Made by a program: the position numbers and the translations under genes. Below, one piece after another: positions 25,201 to 35,422 of a stretch of DNA of 64,000 nt. Position 1 is the first letter of the stretch. Each line of letters starts with the position of its first letter. Source of the DNA: Archivesica marissinica (taxonomy: Eukaryota > Mollusca > Bivalvia > Venerida > Vesicomyidae). The notes under the pieces were generated by a model that made no database searches, was not told the DNA's origin, and worked only from the letters and a program-made list of their open reading frames with translations. The DNA is taken from contig CM026404.1 of the NCBI GenBank assembly GCA_014843695.1, positions 81,823,541-81,887,540 of the forward strand, read 5' to 3'.

Positions 25201-28200
25201 CAGCTATAGTCATTCAGCTATAGTCATTCAGTTATAGTCATTCAGATATAGTCATTCAGCTATAGTCATTCAGTTATAGTCATTCAGCTATAGTCATTCA
25301 GTTATCGTCATTCAGTTATAGTCATTCAGCTATAGTCATTCAGCTATAGTCATTCAGTTATAGTCATTCAGATATAGTCATTCAGCTATAGTCATTCAGC
25401 TATAGTCATTCAGCTATAGTCCTTCAGCTATAGTCATTCAGTTATAGTAATTCAGTTATAGTCATTCAGCTATAGTCATTCAGTTATAGTCATTCAGCTA
25501 TAGTCATTCTGCTATAGTAATTCAGTTATAGTCATTCAGCTATAGTCATTCAGTTATAGTCATTCAGTTATGGTCATTCAGCTATAGTCATTCAGCTATA
25601 GTAATTCAGTTATAGTCATTCAGCTATAGTCATTCAGCTATAGTCATTCAGCTATAGTCATTCAGCTATAGTCATTCAGCTATAGTCATTCAGCTATGGT
25701 CATTCAGCTATAGTCATTCAGCTATAGTCATTCAGCTATAGTCATTCAGCTATAGTCATTCAGCTATAGTCATTCAGCTATAGTCATTCAGTTATCGTCA
25801 TTCAGTTATAGTCATTCAGCTATAGTCATTCAGCTATAGTCATTCAGTTATAGTCATTCAGTTATAGTCATTCAGCTATATTCATTCAGCTATAGTCATT
25901 CAGCTATAGTCATTCAGTTATAGTCATTCAGCTATAGTCATTCAGCTATAGTCATTCAGTTATAGTCATTCAGCTATGTTCATTCAGCTATAGTCATTCA
26001 GCTATAGTCATTCAGTTATAGTCATTCAGCTATAGTCATTCAGCTATAGTCATTCAGTTATAGTCATTCAGCTATGTTCATTCAGTTATAGTCATTCAGC
26101 TATAGTCATTCAGCTATAGTCATTCAGTTATAGTCATTCAGCTATGTTCATTCAGCTATTGTCATTCAGCTATATTCATTCAGTTATAGTCATTCAGTTA
26201 TAGGCATTCACATTCAGCTATAGTCATTCAGCTATAGTCATTCAGTTATAGTCATTCAGCTATAGTCATTCAGCTATAGTCATTCAAATATAGTCATACT
26301 GTATACTTGATAGTACTAAGACGATATTGCACATTTTGTTAAATAAAGTTTGATTATTTGGAATGGTCGTTTTCTAATGTTGGTTATAACTTGTGGCTGT
26401 GTTACACAAATGTAGATATGTGCCTTATAATCCGTTGACTTACTTCACATCTGATTCATGCTCGTATATAACATTATATTGTCGAATGTATTACATATGC
26501 AATAACATATGGTTAAAGCGACACTATATCAGTGAAAACGCAAATTTATACAGAATGTAATTTCCTATTATATGGTATAATATACGGGGTTTGTTGACAT
26601 AACAAAATAATGTAAACAGGGTCGACATACATGCGTAATACAACCTGTGTATCCCGAATAACGATATTTATAGTACAGATTTACCGTTATATCTCACATT
26701 TGTGCATATGCATATGTATTTGTTGACTAATCTTAGTTAAATTTATTATCTCTAATAAGCGACAGTATCAAGCGTTTAGTATTGACTATAATGACAAAGA
26801 AATGTCAATTCATGAGCGTGTATGGCCGGTATATGAACTCCTTCCTACATTCACTTTTGAAACCGTGTAGACCACAAAAACACTGTTCATTAATTCAATA
26901 TTTGTGTTCCAATGTATTCGGAAGAATGTGGTAGTAGCAATGCATTTTATACGTGAACAATGCATATGTTGGCGTTCTGTAATGTAATGTCGCTTTAAGT
27001 TAAAATTAAACAGTTCTCTGTCGAAATGGGTATTTAGATAAGTAGTTACCCACGTAAATAGCATAGCATACGTATAACATGTCCTAAAGGAGTTAGTCTA
27101 AGCTTTAACTATGGCTTCATATTGCATTTAATCTCTACGTATGATTGCATTGTATTATGTATGTTCCATTAATGTCAAACCCCTCTCGGTGACCTAGACA
27201 TGTTTCCTTGGCAGGCTTAGCCGACCTAAGCTTAACCAGCACTAAACAATGTGTGTGAGGTGCCTTATTTACATAACTACAATGTTACGACACTACATAC
27301 GTGGCCCGTCCGAGTATCGAACCCGGGACCGTTCGATTTCAAATCCGACGCTCTACCACTGGACCACGGACGCCACTTGACATTACCATTTTAGTAATTA
27401 CTAGTGAGTTTACAGTTTTAGTCTTTGTGCCAGTCTCATCTATGTACATACATTACAGCAAATATAAACACATATCAAATTAGCAACGTACATATCCATT
27501 CAATAAATAGAATTACAAGAGATTTTTTATCACAGGTACCGGTACCATTACATGCAATCAAAGCATTATAGAACGAAATGAACGCCTATGTTTATTATGC
27601 AATAACTATGATATCGAAGACGAATTTCACTTCATGTTTAAATGTTCTGTGTGATACTGCATTAAGGCAAAACTATATCAAACGATTTTATAGAATCCGT
27701 CCGAGTATGCATAAACTGATTTTGTTGTTCCAATGCACAAATTACCACGAATTACTAAATATTTGTAAATTTATCCATGAGGCGCTTTCATTACGCAATG
27801 CAATTACTTAATCATGTACATAGACGTTTTTGTTTTTTGAAAGCATTACCCTCATCTTTGTTCCATGTTAAATGTGTATGTATAAATCCATAAGTGCTTC
27901 ATCATCTCACCATCGCATCATTGTCATTGTCATAGAATGTAACATTGTATGTTTGTATATAACGAAAAACTGTACAGTTTAAGTTATTAAAGCATTCTTC
28001 TTCTTCTTCATTATATACATTGTACATGGTAAAACTGAGGAGCATTCACTAATTGAAAGCTTAAAATGAATTACAATATATAGTGCTAAGAAACTGAAGT
28101 AAATACAACAACAACAACAACAACATGTATTGCATTAAGACATCAACTGATGCTTATAGCATATACAGATACAATACATATACATGTATTGTGAAAAAGA

Positions 28201-31200
28201 GAAAACATGGTTTATAATGGAGTAGTTTTGGAGAAGCGTGTACGTATGAACTTTGAAAAGGATAATTTGAAGGCAAATAACTGACTGATATATAAGTATA
28301 TCTCATGCTAGCTCATATTTATGAAAAATCAAACTTTATGAAAATTGTCGTGTGTAGGTCGTCATGTAATTTCATTCATGAGCCTCAGTGATTTAAAGCA
28401 TCCTTGTTTTACCTCCATTTTCGAGTTTATAAAATCAGATTTGTTAGATTTGAAACGAACATACGATTTGACTTCACTATACATAGAGTTCATGGCTGTA
28501 GTCATCTTTGAACTTACATTTTCAGTAATCAATTTTTGCCATAAATATGCAATTTTATCAAATATTTTTTCCCAGTCCAGACTTTTTGTTGTTGTGGGCA
28601 CTAATGTGTGTAATTAATAAATGATTTGAGAAAAACAATTTTCATTGTCGATCAGATTGAGTGTGACCTAATTAGCAGTTGCTTCTCAGAATAAATAAAA
28701 CATGGACATAATATAGGAACAATCTTAACAAAACCTAATTACACATAAAAATAGTACGCCTTCGTAAAATATTAAAACAGGTTTTGGCACAAATACAAAT
28801 CAAAGATGAGTGCGTAAATAGAAATACTAGTTTAGCATCATACGGAATGTTTGTAAAGTTTGTGTCTACTTTACGAGCTATCACAAACATATCATGTCTG
28901 AATCCTCGGACAGGTAAGTATGTGAGATGGTACGATGGTCACCAGATCGGACAGGTGGGTTTTCTCCGGGTACTCCGGTTTCCTCCCACATGAATGACCA
29001 CATATACGCTTTCATCCGAGCCAACGAGAGTGATTAATATAAGTTGTGAAAACTTGCTTCGCAATCGTTGTAAAATAAATAAAGTATATATTATTATCAT
29101 GTCTGAAGTCTTCATACAATTGACAGTCTAAAAATAACATGGCCGCTCTTCAAGTGCAGTACAAAATGGACATAGACGATCGTCTAATCTTAAGTTCTCA
29201 TAACGACCAGTTTCTATTTTAAGTTGTCATAACGACCAGTTTCTATTATAAGTTGTCATAACGACCAGTTTCTATTTTAAGTTCTCATATCGACCAGTTT
29301 ATATTCTTAATTGAGCGACACCGCATCAGTCAATCATGTTGCGTATCTCCTACATCGCTACTTGTTTCGATTGTGGAAGTTGTCACATTGTGACAGGGGG
29401 TGATATCGTATTCGTGGTATCTCAATAAACAGTTAGTACTTCGCATTACGTACACTTTTATTAACACAAAATGCATATACACTCTATATAATTCTCCTGA
29501 TTAAATCATTATGTACAGTGATCAGCTGTAGCCACGCCCACACGTACCTGCTCTGCCAATGGCCTGCTCCCAACCTTACAGTTAATTCTAAATCCATAAC
29601 ACGAACCGACGGGCCCCTGGCAGCGCAACCTGTCCCCATGTCGGTGTTCACTCTCTTACCCAAACAGTAGTGAGTAAACAATATATATATATATATATAA
29701 TGCAAGTTCTTGTTATTACTCAGGTATTCTTCATTTTACGCAAGAAGAACAATCAGGTGACGTTTCTGCACGTGTTCCATCATGGTTGTCTGCCACTGTT
29801 CTGGTGGTGGGGAGTAACAACTGCACCAGGTACAACTCGCCTTCGGTTATATCCCTTGATTTTCGTGTTTTGTTGAATTTCACAGTTTTCTGTTTCAGTT
29901 TCATATATTTGCAGTACTGTGTCACATTTGCAGTACATAATGTATTTGCGTAGCTATAACATTTGCAGTACATAATGTATTTGCGTAGCTATAACATTTG
30001 CATTACATATGTATTTGCGTAGCTATAACATTTGCAGTACATAATGTATTTGCGTAGCTATAACATTTGCAGTACATAATGTATTTGCGTAGCTATAACA
30101 TTTGCATTACATATGTATTTGCGTAGCTATAACATTTGCATTACATATGTATTTGCGTAGCTATAACATTTGCATTACATATGTATTTGCGTAGCTATAC
30201 CATTTGCAGTACATAATGTATTTGCGTAACAATGACATGAGCAGTACATTGGTGGGTGGATGGTTGGGTGGATGGATGGTTGGGTTTTTGGGTTGCGTAC
30301 GTGCGTGGGTGTGTTTTTACGTTTATTTGTCGTCGCTACCGGTTGCCATATGAGCGACGCCTCGTGGATAGATTAGTCAATTTAGATTGTTGGAGGATAG
30401 TGCAATGATACAGACAGCGACCCATTCCAGAGTTTCCTTTGGTTCTTTTACGTGCACTGTGTAAAGCACCGACACGAGACCTCGGTTTAAAGTCCCATCT
30501 GAAATACTGTTAATTTTATTAGGATCAGACGGGGGATCGAACCTGCGATCCCTGGATTACCAGTTCAGCATATTACCACTGGACTACAGATCCGTCTGTG
30601 CGAAAAGGAGCGCAAACAAATGCTTTAATAACCACCACCCATGCTTAACTATGGAACTCGTGATAGCGCATTAGTAGCAGCGAAAGGCCCGGAATTCGCG
30701 ATTGTGCCATTAGATAAGGTGCTTGAATTCCACATTGCATCTTCTCTCTCCGTCATGGAGGTTGGTTCCATTGGGAATGATGTCTCAAGAGCGATTAATC
30801 TAACGTTGTATAATCTTGTTTCGCAATCGAGCTAAAATATAATTTATATCAGCTCAACTAACTCAGAATTGACTATGTATAGGTACCATTCAACAATGTA
30901 AACGTTATCTAATATCGGTACAATCTGTACCAGCGACATATGTGTGTGTGCGTGCGTGCGTGCGTACGTGTGTGCGTGCGTGCGTACGCGTGGCATGGCC
31001 TGGTCTGGCTGGTGTGTGTGGCGTGGCGTGGTGCGTGGCGTGGTTTTGTTAAACCATTATATTCTAGGATCAGATTGTTCTATTTTGCTATTTTTATATG
31101 TCTGCATTATTTATACAAGTTTTGTAATAGTTTGCTTGTTTAAACTTTTATAGGTGGTTTCGGTGTATTCCATCCATACGTGAATTGTTTTGTCCACGTA

Positions 31201-34200
31201 GTCATGTATTTTTACTATGGAGTTGCTGCACTTGGGCCAAAGTACCAGAAGTATTTGTGGTGGAAGAGATATGTGACCGTCTTTCAATTGGTAAATATAT
31301 ATATGTAGTATAAGCTGAAGTACTTATAGACTTAGGTGTGCAACTCACGTGGCATGCAGCCAACCTGGGGCTCGAACCCAATGCATTTCCCCTCCAGTGC
31401 GAGTTCTCTACAGCCTGAGCCAACCAAGCTGTCGACATACCATCTCACTTCACACACATCACACTTCACACATTGAACACATGTACACATCACACTTTAC
31501 ACATTGAACACATGTACATATCACACATTGATCACATGTACACATCACGCTTCATACATTGATCACATATACACATCACACTTAACACATTGAACACATG
31601 TACACTTCACACATTGATCACATGTACACATCACACATTGATCACATATACACATTGAACACATGTACACATCACACATTGATCACATGTACACATTGAA
31701 CACATGTACACATCACACATTGATCACATGTACACATTGAACACATGTACACATCACACATTGATCACATGTACACATTGAACACATGTACACATCACAC
31801 ATTGATCACATGTACACATCACACATTGATCACATGTACACATTGAACACATGTACACATCACACATTGATCACATGTACACATCACACATTGATCACAT
31901 GTACACATCACACATTGATCACATGTACACATTGAACACATGTACACATTGATCACATGTACACATCACACATTGATCACATGTACACATTGAACACATG
32001 TACACATTGACACATCTACACATCACACATTGATCACATGTACACATTGAACACATGTACACATCACACATTGATCACATGTACACATTGAACACATGTA
32101 CACATCACACATTGATCACATGTACACATCACACATTGAACACATGTACACATTGAACACATGTACACATTGATCACATCTACACATCACACATTGAACA
32201 CATGTACACATCACACATTGATCACATGTACACATCACACATTGAACACATGTACACATCACACATTGAACACATGTACACATCACACATTGAACACATG
32301 TACACATCACACATTGAACACATGTACACATTGAACACATGTACACATCACACATGTACACATCACACTTCACACATTGAACGCATGTACACATTACACA
32401 TTGGTCACATGTACACATCACACATTGATCACATGTACACTTCACACATCACACATTGATCACATGTACACATCACACATTGATCACATGTACACATCAC
32501 ACATTGATCACATGTACACATCACACATTGAACACATGTACACAGTGATCACATGTACACATCACACATTTAACACATGTACACATCACACATTGAACAC
32601 ATGAACACATCACACATATGTACACATCACACATTGAACACACTTACACTTCACACATTGATCACATGTACACTTCACACATCACACATTGATCACATGT
32701 ACACATCACACATTGATCACATGTACACATCACACATTGATCACATGTACACATCACACATTGATCACATGTACACATCACACATTGAACACATGTACAC
32801 ATCACACATTGAACACATGTACACATCACACATTGAACACATGTACACATTGAACACATGTACACATCACACATGTACACATCACACTTCACACATTGAA
32901 CACATGTACACATTACACATTGATCACATGTACACATCACACATTGAACACATGTACACATCACACATTGAACACATGTACACATCACACATTGAACACA
33001 TGTACACATTGAACACATGTACACATCACACATGTACACATCACACTTCACACATTGAACACATGTACACATTACACATTGATCACATGTACACATCACA
33101 CATTGAACACATGTACACATCACACATTGAACACATGTACACATCACACATTGAACACATGTACACATTGAACACATGTACACATCACACATGTACACAT
33201 CACACTTCACACATTGAACACATGTACACATTACACATTGATCACATGTACACATCACACATTGAACACATGTACACATCACACATTGAACACATGTACA
33301 CATCACACATTGAACACATGTACACATTGAACACATGTACACATCACACATGTACACATCACACTTCACACATTGAACGCATGTACACATTACACATTGG
33401 TCACATGTACACATCACACATTGATCACATGTACACTTCACACATCACACATTGATCACATGTACACATCACACATTGATCACATGTACACATCACACAT
33501 TGATCACATGTACACATCACACATTGAACACATGTACACATTGATCACATGTACACATCACACATTGAACACATGTACACATCACACATTGAACACATGA
33601 ACACATCACACATATGTACACATCACACATTGAACACATGTACACTTCACACATTGATCACATGTACACTTCACACATCACACATTGATCACATGCACAC
33701 ATCACACATTGATCACATGTACACATCACACATTGAACACATGTACACATTGATCACATGTACACATCACACATTGAACACATGTACACATCACACATTG
33801 AACACATGAACACATCACACATTGACCACATGTACACATCACACATTGAACACATGTACACTTCACACATTGATCACATGTACACATTACACATTGATCA
33901 CATGTACACATCACACATTGATCACATGTATTCTTCACACATCACACATTGATCACATGTACACATCACACATTGATCACATGTACACATCACACATTGA
34001 TCACATGTACACATGTACACATGTACACATCACACATTGATCACATGTACACATGTACACATGTACACATCACACATTGATCACATGTACACATGTACAC
34101 ATGTACACATCACACATTGATCACATGTACACATGTACACATCACACATTGATCACATGTACACATGTACACATGTACACATCACACATTGATCACATGT

Positions 34201-35376
34201 ACACATGTACACATGTACACATCACACATTGATCACATGTACACATGTACACATGTACACATCACACATTGATCACATGTACACATGTACACATGTACAC
34301 ATCACACATTGATCACATGTACACATGTACACATGTACACATCACACATTGATCACATTACACATTGATCACATGTACACATCACACATTGATCACATGT
34401 ACACATTACACATTGATCACATTACACATTGATCACATGTACACATCACACATTGATCACATTACACATTGATCACATGTACACATCACACATTGATCAC
34501 ATGTACACATCACACATTGATCACATGTACACATTACACATTGATCACATTACACATTGAACACATGTACACATCACACATTGATCACATGTACACATCA
34601 CACATTGAACACATGTACACATCACACATTGAACACATGTACACATCACACATTGAACACATGTACACATCACACATTGAACACATGTACACATTGAGCA
34701 CGGGTACACATCACACTTCACACATTGAACACATATACACATCACACATTGAACACATGTACACATCACACATTGAACACATGTACACATCACACTTCAC
34801 ACATTGAACACTTCACACATTGAACACATATACACATCACACATTGAACACATGTACTCATCACACTTCACACATTGAACACATGTACACATCACACATT
34901 GAACACATGTACACATTGAACACATGTACACATCACACATTGAACACATGTACACATTGAACACATATACACATCACGCATTGATCGCATATAACATCAC
35001 GTTTCACGCATTGGTCACACGTGACCATTACCACTGTACCCGAAGAGGTTAACTTGCCTTATGACGATGGCCCGGGGTCCATTCTACAACTAGTGTACAA
35101 TACGCTTGGCCAAGCTTATTTGTTTTAAAAGAATAAAGTCAAAAACTAGGTCACTAGGTCAACGGACTTGAAAACCTTTGAATGAAGTCTTCTCGTTAAC
35201 AAATTATAGTAAATGAAGTGTATGGCATGTTGCTTGCAATAATCTCTACTAATTGTTGGCAAGTAGTCATTGGTTTAAACATATTTATTCATTCAGAATG
35301 TACAGTACATATCTATTGTATACAGAATGAAAATGGATTTAATTGAAAGCGTAAAGCTTATTGAGATTATCTCCCT

Positions 35377-35422
<46 letters not shown>

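Noticed and set aside
18545..26300. Possible CRISPR-like direct repeats
   Set aside because: Units are contiguous without unique spacers, and the context is a eukaryotic gene with introns. These are satellites.
27301..27483. Short plus-strand frame over ATGGCCCG-like start
   Set aside because: Lies on the reverse of a SINE-D head, and the apparent start is the SINE sequence.
32577..33455. 292-codon frame of His/Thr/Met-rich repeats, and the Cys-rich 259-codon antisense frame
   Set aside because: 24-bp satellite in an ELOVL intron. Period divisible by 3 explains both.
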